Below, piece by piece: positions 9,869 through 20,752 of a DNA stretch of 47,009 nucleotides. The notes under the pieces are model-generated. The model saw nothing but the letters and a program-made list of their open reading frames with translations, made no database searches and was not told the origin of the DNA. The first letter of the stretch is position 1. Each line of letters opens with the position of its first letter. This stretch comes from Draconibacterium sp. (lineage in GTDB: Bacteria > Bacteroidota > Bacteroidia > Bacteroidales > Prolixibacteraceae). Made by a program: the position numbers and the translations under genes. The stretch is taken from positions 1 to 47,009 of the forward strand of contig JADIYN010000057.1 in assembly GCA_016705335.1 (NCBI GenBank), written 5' to 3'.

Positions 9869-9923
9869 AAAGTGCAAGGTGCAAGGCAATCCATAAAGGA
9901 GGCTTGTGTCTTGCACTTTTTTA
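9869..9923 (+). terminator. Rho-independent terminator after the GH43 gene
   Basis: A 10-bp perfect stem (AAAGTGCAAG with CTTGCACTTT) encloses a loop of about 31 bases and runs into a T-rich tail. It starts 24 bases after the GH43 stop codon. Confidence 0.7.
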
Positions 9924-10329
9924 TGAAGGATACTGGGTGCTGGTTACTTGTTACTGGATACTGGATACTGGCCAATCACCCCATCTCGCCTCAGGCAAAA
10001 CACCCTTGCTTGTAAATCGTAAATTGCAAATCATTTATTCTTATAATTTCCTCCCCGCTTCTGCCCGATTTCATGGTGTTGTTATCAGAATTATAAACCC
10101 GAATTCGGTATTCACTAAAATAAATAAGATTTGAAACTGCCTGTCCAAACACTTTCCAACCAAACTCCATCTAACAGATCAAATCTGCCTGATTGAAAAA
10201 CAAAGAATAAATTACTCCTTTCAATCTTAATTTGCTTTATTCGAAACCTTCTCCAAAGTTCAACACTTTGGAAATAGTTAAAACCCTTTTTCCGGCTTTT
10301 ATTAAATGATGATGACTCAAATATATTTC

Positions 10330-10342
10330 GCTACTACGTAGC
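10330..10342. repeat. TAC-triloop hairpin 1
   Basis: GCTAC-TAC-GTAGC is a perfect 5-bp stem with a TAC loop, the first of three hairpins with this apex within 250 bases. Confidence 0.5.
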
Positions 10343-10379
10343 TTTTGTCATTATTATGATAATACTTTCTACAAAGATT

Positions 10380-10396
10380 ATGCTGCGCTGCAGCAT
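10380..10396. repeat. Hairpin with GCT loop
   Basis: ATGCTGC-GCT-GCAGCAT is a perfect 7-bp stem with a three-base loop, lying inside the same hairpin cluster. Confidence 0.5.
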
Positions 10397-10514
10397 TTTT
10401 TTAGCTGAATTGATGCAGCTTACTTAAAAGCAAAGCTGGGAGAACAGTGTAAACAAATACGGGAAGAAACGGGCGTTTGATTATTGGGCACGATCTCCTG
10501 ATTGTTTCGAAATC

Positions 10515-10531
10515 CAACCACTACGCGGTTG
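10515..10531. repeat. TAC-triloop hairpin 2
   Basis: CAACCAC-TAC-GCGGTTG has seven stem positions, one of them mismatched, and the same C-TAC-G apex as the hairpins at 10330 and 10562. Confidence 0.5.
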
Positions 10532-10561
10532 TACTCACATAAAGACCTTTATACAATAATC

Positions 10562-10578
10562 GAAAAACTACGTTTTTC
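10562..10578. repeat. TAC-triloop hairpin 3
   Basis: GAAAAAC-TAC-GTTTTTC is a perfect 7-bp stem with a TAC loop. The stem is unrelated to hairpins 1 and 2, but the apex is the same. Confidence 0.5.
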
Positions 10579-10795
10579 AAACCGCTTGCTTTTATTGTAT
10601 TCAATCTTGTTCCGGAGAAGATAAAATGAAGTTAAAAATTTTGAACAAAAGCGTAAAACGGCTATATTTAATCAAAAAATAAACGGCGGTGATTGAGTTA
10701 TAGACAGTGCTGTTTTACACAAGTTTAAGGCGCCACAATGCGTTAAATTACAATAACCGTCCGGGAAAAAGTATTCACCTTTTATACCAGATATT

Positions 10796-12280
10796 ATGAA
10801 ATATATTTTGCCGAAGTTAAAAGGGAATTATTTGTTAATCTTTATACCAATCTTTGTATTTGCCGCTGTTTTCTACATGGTCAGACTTGGATTCAGTGAT
10901 TTGTGGAGTGATGAGGTTTATACCAAATCAATGCTGGATGGTTCCCTGCCTGACTTTTTTGCAAGTTTTAAAAACGATTTACACCCTCCACTGTATTATT
11001 TGGGATTAAGATTTTTTACTGCTTTGTTCGGGTTAAACGCTGTAACATTGCGGTTGTTCTCAGTTGCAGGGGTTTTGGCTACAATTTTACTGGGGTATTT
11101 TGCCGGTCAACGGATTTTTGGAAAACGAGGTGCATTGTATTTTTGCCTGATGCTGATTTCAGTGCCAATGCTTGCAGTTTACTCTCACCAGGCCCGAATG
11201 TACACATGGGCTTCATTTTCGGTAACCGGAGTATTTATATATTCCTACCTGTTTATGACAACAGGGAAAAACCGCGATTTGGTACTTCTTTTTATTTTTA
11301 CTGTAATAGCCATGTATATCCACTACTATAGTATGGCTGCTGCGTTTGTGGCAAATTTGTTTGTTTTTCTGTACTTCCTGATAACTAAAAATAAAAAATG
11401 TCTTCCGCATTTGTCATCTTTACTTTTGGCAACCATCCTGTTTCTCCCATGGATCTTTATGTTTATTGTTCAGATAAAAAAAGTACAACATGCTTTTTGG
11501 GCTCCCGAAGTTAGTTTCAACAGCATTTTATCCTGTTTTACGATTCCGTTTACCGAACAATTCTGGACAAGCAATTATTCCACTTCATTAACTGTTTTAA
11601 TGTATAGTCTTATTGTTGTTACCCTTTTCATGAGCTTCACAAAAACGTTTTCACAGTTTCGTCTCGTTTTTTGGCTGTCGGTGTCAGTTTTTTTAGGGAC
11701 ACTGTTTGTTGCTACGATTATTTCCCTGATTTCACAACCCATTTTATCCTCAAGATATGTTATGGCAATTGTTACAATGCTTGTTGTTCCGCCAACGATT
11801 CTTATTATCAGCCTGAAAATAAAATGGCTGAGAATGATTTTACTTTCCGTTATCCTGCTACTGGGTGTGAAAGTTTCCATTTCCAATTTCAGTTTTTCAT
11901 ACGGGCCTTATAAACAAACCATCGAATATATTTCAGCCACATATCCCGGGATCAGGAAAATACTGCACATTACAGAAGTCACTGCCGGGCCATTGGTTGA
12001 ATACAGTGGAAATTCAGGATTAAGTCATTACTGGCTTAAAGCAGAAATGTCGAATGTTGATGCATTTACAGAGGTTCATCAATACAATAAACCCGAAGAA
12101 TTTTTGCAACCCGGAGAAGAATTTTGTGCTGTCAGATTTCACAACCTGGAATTAAACAAACAAAATCTCGACCTTGTTTTGTCAGAATCAGAACTCATAA
12201 AAACCGATACTGTAAGTGATAACAAATTTAAAAACGGAATCATTATTCAGTTGTATCTTCTGAAATACAAAGGAAATTAA
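10796..12280 (+). CDS. GT39/ArnT-like multi-pass membrane glycosyltransferase
   Basis: This intact 494-residue integral membrane protein has roughly ten to twelve hydrophobic segments. The first outside loop has 'DLWSDEVYT' (Asp39-Glu40) and then 'NDLHPPLYYLG' (His63-Pro-Pro), the signature of the PMT/ArnT (GT-C fold) family, which moves sugars from polyprenyl-phosphate donors. 'SHQARMYTW' in a later loop is also typical. The last 120 residues are soluble and presumably periplasmic. The acceptor and donor are unknown. It stands alone, flanked by a repeat-rich gap and by the convergent rhamnosidase gene. The ATG at 10796 gives a short cytoplasmic lead before the first membrane segment. Confidence 0.8.
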   Translation: MKYILPKLKGNYLLIFIPIFVFAAVFYMVRLGFSDLWSDEVYTKSMLDGSLPDFFASFKNDLHPPLYYLGLRFFTALFGLNAVTLRLFSVAGVLATILLGYFAGQRIFGKRGALYFCLMLISVPMLAVYSHQARMYTWASFSVTGVFIYSYLFMTTGKNRDLVLLFIFTVIAMYIHYYSMAAAFVANLFVFLYFLITKNKKCLPHLSSLLLATILFLPWIFMFIVQIKKVQHAFWAPEVSFNSILSCFTIPFTEQFWTSNYSTSLTVLMYSLIVVTLFMSFTKTFSQFRLVFWLSVSVFLGTLFVATIISLISQPILSSRYVMAIVTMLVVPPTILIISLKIKWLRMILLSVILLLGVKVSISNFSFSYGPYKQTIEYISATYPGIRKILHITEVTAGPLVEYSGNSGLSHYWLKAEMSNVDAFTEVHQYNKPEEFLQPGEEFCAVRFHNLELNKQNLDLVLSESELIKTDTVSDNKFKNGIIIQLYLLKYKGN

Positions 12281-12358
12281 CCTGTTTTTAGTCAGAATTT
12301 ACATTACTGAAATACAGGAAAATAACGAGTGGCGTTTTTTGTCAACTGCTTTTAGTGA

Positions 12359-15300
12359 TTAATCGCTAACTTCAATATAAACAGGCCCCAGTAATCCTGA
12401 ACTTTGCAGTGGCGAATCTTTCTGATAAAAACGACGAGGTGCAAACGTAAATCTTCCGCTCGTGCGGGGTTCATCGTTTAATAACCAGGCAGGCCATTTT
12501 CCGTCTTTCACGCCATCGTCAGGTAATTGTTCGTCGCCAATCATGCGGTTTCCCCAAAGATTTACAACTTCAATTTCAAGTTTATTCCTTTATTTTTAAT
12601 CACTTCCGAAACATCCAATCGCCACGGCGAGGTCCAGAGAATTCCGAGGTTTTTACCGTTTAGCGTAATTCGTGCCATATTTTTTACTTCACCTAAATTC
12701 AGATAAACATTATTTTTCGATGAATTAACAGCGCCCTCCAAATCAAATGTTTTTGAATATTTTGCTGTGCCTGAATAATACTTAACTCCTTCGTTTTCGT
12801 TAACCGACCAATCTGTTAACGAGTCAAAAGTTATGTTTTCCGGCCCGCCTCGTTTTGTGTCAAAAGACACTTGCCATTTTCCGTCGAGAATTTTAGCGGT
12901 TTTAAAATCAGGAAAGTTTGGCTTTGAAATATCTTTTGGTCTTTCCTGACTTTCCGAATGATCGAAGACTACAAAATAACTCTGATACCTGTCGAAATGC
13001 AGTGGAATTACAGTCTGGCTGTTTTCAGATTTGAAATCAGTTAAGAACCTTGTTTCACCTGTAACCGGATCCCATATTTCGGGAACTCCCTGCCCGACAC
13101 GAAAAGTACAAATATCTTTAACAGTTGTTTCGGTTCTGTTCGACACAAAATAAATATCCCGGTCTTCTGTTATCCTGTGTGTATATCGCAATGATCCGGA
13201 AGCCGAGAAATCCTCATTTACATCCAGTTTATCCAGTAAACTTTCAGTGACTATATAATTTGGAAAGATTTCCCCCGAGTCTGTTTTACAGTAATTCCCA
13301 CCCCAAAACAGATTTCCCTGTCCGTAATGAATTTCAGTCTCTTCAACAGGTATATCAAAGGTTTTCCAAATTTCCAAAGCCAGTTTTTGCACTTCACTGT
13401 CACAGTCGGGATATGCCTGCAAACCCGGCGATTTTACAGGAGGAGCACCAATTATCTGGGCACCGTTCTTCAACAAATATTCAATCTTGTGCAGCAATTC
13501 AGGAGTCATAGTTTTAAAATTGGGCATAACCATTATTTTATAAGAAGCTCCTCCCGGGAAAACAATTGAATTATCTTTTACTTCAGCCAACTCGATCAGG
13601 GCAGTTGGCGAAACGCCATCGAAACTGTAACCGCGTTTATCGGGTAGCACATCATCTCCGGCAAGCGCTGATTTTGGGGCTCGAAAAACATGTGGCGCGC
13701 CTTCAGGTGTCAAATACAAAATGTCGGCTACTGCCCTGCCCTGCCGCAAAATATACTGGCAACGTGTAACATAATTGTGGTATGCATCTGCCATTGGCCA
13801 CCAGGTTTGATGCCTGTCCCAATGCACACCATAAGGCCCCATTGTCATACCCGGGAGGTATTTTTCGTTTAAAGGCTGGTGAGCAAAAGTGTGGTAAACA
13901 AACTTGTTTATACCCATACAAAACGCCCAGTCACCCTGGTTTTTTACATTGCCGGGATACATTTTCCATGCTTCACTATCGTCGGCTGTAAACGATTCGG
14001 CGGCTACCACTGGTCTGCCATAAACGTGGGCAATTGAGGTGGCTTCGATGCAACTGAAAGCAGAATTAAAACCGCGTCCCTTTGTCCAGAATTCGCACAT
14101 GGGAACATCGGCTACAGCGCCCAGCACAAGGTCGGCGGTTGGGTTCATGTCATACGGCTCAACCGAAAGCGTAAACCCGTTTCTGCGGCCCAGTTCTTTA
14201 AAATGAAACGCGTGATTTTCTACAACCAATTCCATTGCAGTTTGGCGCACATCCCAAAGAAAACGTTCGCTTATTTCGGTGCTTCCAACAATTTTTCCTG
14301 CATAAACGGGCAGATATTTCAGTGGGTCATATTTTCTTCTTTTTATAAATTCTTCCCTGAAATTGTCGGACCAGTTTTGCGCGCCCATTTCCCAACTGTC
14401 AATGTGAATCATTGTCCAGCCACCATTTATTCCTGATTTCCGGGGCCCTTTTTTTGCAGGATTTTCCCGATATATTCATCGAAATGAGAATTAAAGTGGG
14501 TCGTATCGAATTTATCAGCTTCGAAACCCAGTCCCGGCATTGGAGCCGGACGGGTAACTGCACCGTTGTTCCGCAATCCAAACCGCATAATTGTCCAGTT
14601 TCCTTTTGGCACAGTCCAGTTTAAACGGCCGTCAGCCTGTAATTTGTCGCTTAGATCGACAATATCATTTATGTCGGTTGCACTTCCTGAAATCTCTTCA
14701 AAAGTGGCGGGCGCCAGTAAAAATTGTTTTACATTTTCAACTGAAGTATATGGTGCGCGGTAGTAAAGCGCTTTCTCATCAATATCCTGAATTTCGTTTT
14801 TTACCGCAGGAGTGGGAAAAGCCAGCACGAAAAACATCCTCGTAATAAGTTTCCCATTGCTTTTTAGCGAATCTGTCAGAGCGCCTTCACCAAAATACGG
14901 GCGCTTGGGATTTGGTTTTTCAAGCATTGCATTGAATTCTACCGGTCCTTTAACCTGGGTTGTTGAGGTTACCAAATGGCGCATGGATTGTTCGGGTTTA
15001 ACCCACGGACCGCCACTTCCAGCCCATCCTGGACCCGAGCCCAAAGTAAATTCAATACCCAATCGTTCACATTCGCTAATCGCATGTTTTATTATCTCCA
15101 ACCATTCATCGCTTAAAAATCAACTTTCCCGCGCGGAACGCCAACATTTACTTCAAGAAAAAGCACATTTCCAATTCCTGCCTTTTTCATCGATTCGAGA
15201 TCGGCGGTAATTCCTTCGCGTGATAAATTACCATCCATGAAATACCAGTAAACACCCGGGCGTGCTGAATCGGGCGGGTGTTTAAAATTGTCTTTCATTT

Positions 15301-15391
15301 CATCTGTTACATTTTGTTTGCAAGCCGAAAAAAGCAAACAGAACATGGAAAGTACAATGAAAAAAGTTGATAATACTTTGGATTTAGTCAT
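12359..15391 (-). CDS. GH106-family alpha-L-rhamnosidase-like lipoprotein (three frameshifts)
   Basis: The protein is about 1,010 residues when joined. It is a lipoprotein (lipobox FSAC, Cys24) that continues 'HPPDSARPGVYWYFMDGNLSREGITADLESM..AG', the conserved start of GH106/GH106-like glycosidases. 'GSGPGWAGSGGPWV', 'HIDSWEMGAQNW' and the C-terminal galactose-binding-like 'ARITLNGKNLGILWTSPWRLDV' also fit. Breaks lie near 15110 (one T missing in a run of five, restoring FLSDEWLEIIK), near 14435 (A7/G3/C4 runs) and near 12585 (one A missing, restoring KLEIEVVNLWGNRMIG). GH106 enzymes remove alpha-L-rhamnose from pectin or similar glycans. It is the distal gene of the minus-strand SusC/D block but is preceded by a terminator, so it may have its own promoter. 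Its stop is 78 bases from the convergent GT39 gene. Confidence 0.82.
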
Positions 15392-15494
15392 GACATTTCA
15401 GGTTAAATATTATTTTTTCTTAAAAAACGATTTCACAATATCCTTTTGAAATGGAAGTTTCTCTAGTTTTACAAAATCAAATTTCAAACTTAAA

Positions 15495-15533
15495 AAGAAA
15501 AAAGGCGCACCCAAAACAAAGTCCGGGTACGCC
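15495..15533 (-). terminator. Rho-independent terminator of the SusC/D-DUF3748 operon
   Basis: On the minus strand GGCGTACCC pairs with GGGTGCGCC (nine pairs, one of them a G-U wobble) around a 12-base loop, followed by six T. It lies between the preceding lipoprotein stop (15585) and the rhamnosidase start (15391). Confidence 0.8.
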
Positions 15534-15584
15534 CTCTAAAATTAACCAAATTAATGATAACCTAGAAAATGAAATGTTATCTGT

Positions 15585-17804
15585 TTATTTTTCTGCCGGT
15601 GCATCAATCACCTTCAGATAGCGTCCAATCCAATAAGGCAGCAGCCAGATATCTCCGGCACTGTTTTCCGAACGTCCACCCGAGTTTTCATCAAGCTGAA
15701 AACGGTTGGCATTGTGCCTTGTAACGGGCAATTCGTCGGGAGGCAAAACTTCAGCAATGGTTTGGTTTCTGAAATTGGGTTCTATAAATTCTATGTCTTT
15801 GCGGTGGCTGTTTTTGATTGTCCAGTTTACCAGATCAAGCGGGTATTCCTGCAGATACCAGACAGCTTCATCCAAATCAATATTATCAGTTTCAACAATT
15901 GCAGTCATTATATTCCACAAGCCTTCCTTTTCAGGGCGTTCAATCTCGAAATGATCGATAATTGCGGCTTTGAAATGTGCCTTTAAAGCGTCGTTAAAAG
16001 CATACCGATACAATCCCCAATAACCGCAATAATACATTTCATCATCAGAGTGATTCCATGCATCCGAAAGTTCTTTGCTTAATTCATCGGCATCATCCGG
16101 TGCCATATCCAATTTCTTTCATTGGGCGCATCAGGTTTGTGAAGTAGCCCTGTTCGTTCATCAGGTAAAACGCGGCGTCTTTGTATTTTTCCTTTTTGGT
16201 AAAATGATACGCAGTTTGCAACATTGCAATAATATTTGACGAATTGATTTTCCTGTCGCCAACATTTAAAGGCCGGGCGTTTACATATTCAGGGTTCCAG
16301 CGGCCCCAGCGGGTTGGTTCGCCATTCCAGTCGATCATATAAAAGTCATTTTTAACAACATGCGACATCAATGTATCAATCAACATAATTGCTTTGTCGC
16401 GCAATTCGGGTTGGTCAACAAGTTCGGCAATGGCGCTAAAAGCAAAAATATGACCAATCGCTTCATCGCTGCTTGTTGTCGATTTCCAGTCCCACTCCGG
16501 ATCTTCGGTTGCGCGCCAGGGTTCATCGCCAACATTGTAACCTGCACGTTCAAATGAGCGGGAAGGAAAACCTGATTTCATTGGATTAATCGTATAAAGT
16601 CGTTCCATTGCATCAAGCGATTCGCGAACATTTTGCAAAGCATCCTCCGATTTTGTAACCGAATAACGGAATGTTTCACCGGCTAAATACATTGATGTCC
16701 ATAAACCGTCGTTATCAGAATTTTCCATGCTGCCTGAAGTTACATCGCCGTTTACCATGCGCGAAACTGTTGCATTAAAACCTGTGCGGATGTGACGGTC
16801 ACGAACCTGTTTCTCAAAGAAATCAGCTTTTTCTGCCAGTGTCATTTCTTCAAAACATATTTTGCCTAAACCATTGTTTGTAAGTATTAAAACTGAATTT
16901 TCAGGACCTTTGGCAATATCAACAATTGTATCCGATGGAATCCAGCGTTGCGAAGCATAGTAGTTAAATTTACCGCCATCAGTAAGCAACATCGCACCCG
17001 AAGTAGAACCAAACCAGATTTTCCCGTCAATATTGCTGACAGTGGTTAATTCAGTCCACGGCATTTTCCGCTGAATATCGTCTGTCTGTTTTTTTGTTTT
17101 TGAATCGATTTCGAAATAACCGTCGTTTGTTCCGACAATCACTTTGCCGGGAGCCAGTTCAAAACAAGTGATATTTTCGTTTTCAACAACCTTCGAAACT
17201 TCCTTGTTTTCGGGAGAAAAAGTACTGATTGACGATTTTCCCAGAATCCAGAAAAGTTTTTCGGCAGCGTCGTATTTAATTTCCCTAACTTCATCACCTG
17301 AAAGCGAACCATCCCACAAACTTTTTGAATCTTTCAGTAGTGTCAGATTTTTTCCATCCGAAATCAGAAAGGTAAAATCCTCTCCCCCGCAAAAACATTG
17401 GCATCCGGCATGTTGTGGCGCGAATATAATTTTCCGGCCCAGGCATTGCTCAAAACTGCTTTATCATCGATATAAACCAACTGATCCTGGTAAATACCAA
17501 TGGAAGCAATTTTTTTATCGGAAGTTGACCGATCCTGAACATCTTTTACAAGCGTTCCGGGAAAAAGAAACTGGCCGGCCTTTGTTCTTAATAATCCTTT
17601 GGAAGAAAGCATCTGAATGTATCCGTTTCTGTCGGACGCAACCTGCAGTAAAACCGCGTCAGGATTTTCATTCAGGTATTTTATGCTGTAATCCTGAATA
17701 AAGGGTTTGTCCTGATGAACCTTTGCAATTTTCGTTTCTGCTTTTTGGGTACACGAAGCAAAACCAACTGCCAGCAGTACCAATAAAATTAACTGAATTC
17801 TCAT
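15585..17804 (-). CDS. Lipoprotein with N-terminal beta-propeller and C-terminal helical domain, family not recognised (two frameshifts)
   Basis: The protein is about 740 residues after joining. The lipoprotein signal is MRIQLILLVLLAVGFASC, Cys18. Residues about 25-330 contain repeated short strands of the 'G.IWFGSTSGAMLLTDGG' and 'ISTFSPENKEV' type, like ligand-binding sensor propellers. The remainder is helical with aromatic and acidic patches: 'NSDNDGLWTSMYLAGETFRY', 'GDEPWRATEDPEWDW', 'WNGEPTRWGRWNPEYVN', 'YYCGYWGLYRYA'. This resembles an alpha/alpha-barrel glycan-active fold. Breaks at about 17385 (one G missing in GCGGGGG, restoring EDFTFLISDGKNL) and about 16100 are both repairable. 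Its position after SusC, SusD and DUF3748 suggests a role in glycan processing (inference). I do not recognise a named family or catalytic residues. Confidence 0.65.
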
Positions 17805-18975
17805 ATTATTTTTCTTATTTGAGGTTGAGTGGGTTTCAGGTTTTCACTGGCTGATAAATCAGAACCTTTTGAATTGATAACAAAAACCTGTAAAACTCCG
17901 GACTTGTCGGGCGAAAGAAATGCAATCTTTCACCATCAAACGAACCCCGTACGATTTCTTCTACTTTCCCTGAATGTGTTAAACGGCGGATTGAAATCCC
18001 AGCGGGCGGTTCAGGATATTCATTTCCATTTCCTGAAAAAGCAGCTGTTATATCAACATTTTCAGGAATATCGGCAACAAACAGATCGGTTTGGTAATCC
18101 ACACCATTTTCTGCCCTTACTTTTCCGATAAATGCGCGCATTTTACCAGCGGGGTCAACCCATGAATCGCCATACGCTTTTTCTATTTCCCCGGGTTTGG
18201 ATAACCCTTTTTCTGCAGGTTTTAAGATTACTGTGAAATAATGGGTGTATCCTGCAGGAGCCTTTGTGTTTGGCTCCATGTAGCCAATTGTCCTGTCGTA
18301 ATTTGTGTTCAGGAAATCATCATAAGTGAACCCGATTCTTTTGCCGTTTCGTGAATACTCATGCCGGTGTGTACCTCCCCGTTGTGCACCTTGAGTTGTC
18401 GGTCGGTTTGTTGCCACATCGCGCATATCCACTTTTGTAATTGTGCTTTTACCGTCAGTACTCACTTCAACCCCGGTGCGGTTGGTGATTGCGTAGTAGC
18501 CACGTTCGTCAACTTCTTCCGGAAATGGTCCGTGAATGAAAATCACTTTGTCAGCGGAAGGATGCCACGAAACTGCCCCAACACCAGGTGCAGCCTGCTC
18601 TCCGGTTACCGATTCCGGATTATATAATATGGTTTCAATTCCTGTTGAAATTTCAATTTTTTCAATGCTTTTGCTATTGCCAATGTTATTGTTATAAACT
18701 GTTCCGCGGGTATCGTAACATAAAAAATGGTTATCGGGTGAAAAGTTGTCGTTGTTATCGAGAAAGTGGTTTTTGTTGGAAAAGGAGATTTGCTTTTCTT
18801 TCATGGGAAGGATGAGGAAATTGTTGTCATGGTTATCGTTGTTCTTTTTGTTGTTATGGTTGTTTTTGTTCCCGGAACACGCCATGAAAAGAATAGTGAG
18901 TATGATAAAAAATGCTGTTGTGAAAATTATTGCTGACATTTTTTTCCAGGTTAGAATTGTTGTTGTTGTAATCAT
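17801..18975 (-). CDS. DUF3748-like TolB-type propeller lipoprotein (one frameshift)
   Basis: The protein is about 391 residues. A lipobox (LFMAC, Cys33) is followed by a low-complexity Asn/His/Lys/Asp linker (residues 36-52). The propeller then has 'FSPDNHFLCYDTRGTVYNNNIGNS..IEKIEISTG', 'VSWHPSADKVIFIHGPFP' and 'THRHEYSRNGKRIGFTYDD', matching the DUF3748 (YidR-like) family as I know it. Near 17922 one missing A shifts the frame. Adding it gives 'GEKIAFLSPDKSGVLQVFVINSKG', a clean last blade. The repaired frame ends at a TGA that overlaps the ATG of the next gene (ATGA), suggesting translational coupling. The function is unknown. It follows SusD in the same direction and may bind or process the imported glycan. 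Confidence 0.7.
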
Positions 18976-19058
18976 GTTTGTTTTGCTGGCAATAAGTTAA
19001 ACCAATTATTTAAAAGCATTAGCCATTAATTATCATTTTCAGAACATAATTTAAATCA

Positions 19059-19085
19059 AGAGGACAAGGAAAATCCCTGTCCTCT
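19059..19085 (-). terminator. Hairpin between susD and the DUF3748 gene
   Basis: AGAGGACA pairs perfectly with TGTCCTCT, with extra inner pairs. On the minus strand it is followed by TTGATTTAAATT rather than a strong T run, so it may act as a partial terminator or an mRNA-stabilising structure lowering expression of genes after SusC/D. The opposite direction has a TTTT tail. Confidence 0.5.
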
Positions 19086-19118
19086 TTTCTAAAAACCTTA
19101 ACTTATGAAAAACTGTAA

Positions 19119-20728
19119 TTATTTAAGTAACCAAATCTTTGTTGACTGAACATCTTCACCCTGACGGGCAACTGCTTCATTGTATTTATCTGTATTATTA
19201 TCTTTTCAGCAGTTGGATAACGATATCTTTCAGGAAATGGATTTCCCAGCCCTGATGGAACAGCCGCTCCAATTATAGAAGGTAATTTTGTTCTTCTGTA
19301 TTCGAAGTATGACTCAACACCAACAGAAAATAATGCAAACCATTTTTGAGTAGCAATTTTTTCAAGGTTGTTTGTACCATCCAGATTAACTTTCGGTGAA
19401 GCAAGGTAATCAGATATTTCATCCGCCGGAATCTGCCAACGTTCCATATTCAGGGTAATTCCCTTATCATAGAAAGTTTTTGCACTTCCGCTAATCCAGC
19501 CTTTTTGTGCAGCTTCTGCAAGGTTAAGATTAACTTCACAAGCCTGAAGTAAACTCAATTTTAAAAGATCATGTTTATCTTCCCAGAATAAAGCACCAAA
19601 TGACGATGTACGGAAATTGTCATAAGCTCCGGCAGCAGGTACAGTACCTCCAAAACGAACAGGGTTACCTTCGCCATAACCAATAGGCATACCTACATAA
19701 AGTTCATCCACAGGATAATCGTCAGCATCACCTTTTGTATCCTCACTAATATCCTGTTGTTTCACAGTATAGGAATAACCATATCTGTCAGTTACTTCAA
19801 AAGTAGTAGGTGCAGTTGCCCATGGAATTAATGCAGGGGCAATCCATCCTGTTAAACGGGGATCGTTCATGTCCTTTAGCGCATTAATAAATGTAGTGGA
19901 AGGTTTACGTCTTGTTAATTCATTCTTTGAATTATCATTGTAATAACCCATTGGCCATGAATTGTAATTCGCACTTCCGATATAACTGTAACTTGCATTA
20001 TCACTTATGCTGTTAAAATATTTACCACTGCTAACTATCGCATTAATTTTTGGACCATTATCAACACCAGCTTTTTTATACGCTTCATATGATCTCACGA
20101 GTAAACGTATTTTAAGTGAGTTTGCAAATTTTACCCATTTTGCTTTATCTCCAGCATAAATTAAATCAAACTTAGGCTCACTTAAATTTGGAGCGCTCTC
20201 AATAAGGGCAATTGCTTCATCCAATTCTGCAAGTAAACCCGTGTATACTTCCTGCTGGGGATCAAACGTAGGAAAGAAAACCCCTGTTCGACCTTCCAGT
20301 GCTTCTGTATAAGGAATATCACCCCATTTATCGGTAATATGCGAGAACATAAAAGTTTTAAGAACCAATAACATCCCTTGAATAAGAGGTTCATTTTCTT
20401 CTATAGATAAATCAATTCCTGCTTTAATTGGTTTTAACAGGTTAAATTCATTAGCCCAGTCTGCAGGAGCTTTTGCAAACTCCTCATATGTTTGTGATTT
20501 AACAGAGAATAGTTGTTGATAATACTGAACTACAGCATTATATGTATCGCCTTTAAATCCTTCACTTTGATACCATTGTGCAATCCCGTCGATGGAACCG
20601 GAAAGAAGGTATTTTGCTGATGTTTTATAGGTAACATCCTCTGCCATTTGTTTTTGGTCAAATCGCAGCTGATCTCCACACGAAACCATGAAGAAAATCC
20701 CTATACATGCTATTATTAATCTTTTCAT
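19119..20728 (-). CDS. SusD/RagB-family nutrient-binding outer-membrane lipoprotein (SusD-like_2 type)
   Basis: This surface lipoprotein (MKRLIIACIGIFFMVSC, Cys17) is about 536 residues and captures substrate over its SusC partner. Seen: 'KAPADWANEFNLLKPIKAG', 'HITDKWGDIPYTEAL', 'KWVKFANSLKIRLLVRSYE', 'QACEVNLNLAEAAQKGWISG' and 'ALFSVGVESYFEYRRTKLP', all hallmarks of the nutrient-binding SusD-like_2 group. One A missing near 19195 spoils the last 35 residues. Repaired, the protein ends 'DKYNEAVARQGEDVQSTKIWLLK' with the stop at 19119-19121. It starts 24 bases after the upstream SusC stop, a tight operon. The ligand cannot be deduced. Confidence 0.9.
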
Positions 20729-20752
20729 AACTGTAATCTTTATCGTTTTTGA

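Larger units (their letters stand above)
9924..10795. other. Long intergenic region with degenerate repeats and a hairpin cluster
   Basis: About 870 bases without a convincing gene. At 9928-9971 there is a degenerate tandem of TACTGGA units. Between 10330 and 10578 there are four hairpins, three sharing a C-TAC-G apex. The final 200 bases before the next start at 10796 are AT-rich and presumably carry its promoter. No tRNA or transposase remnant was recognised. Confidence 0.55.

Noticed and set aside
10330..10600. attC-like or IS200/IS605-end interpretation of the hairpin cluster
   Set aside because: No integrase, transposase, conserved R'/R'' boxes or matching ends were seen; the hairpins are reported only as structure.
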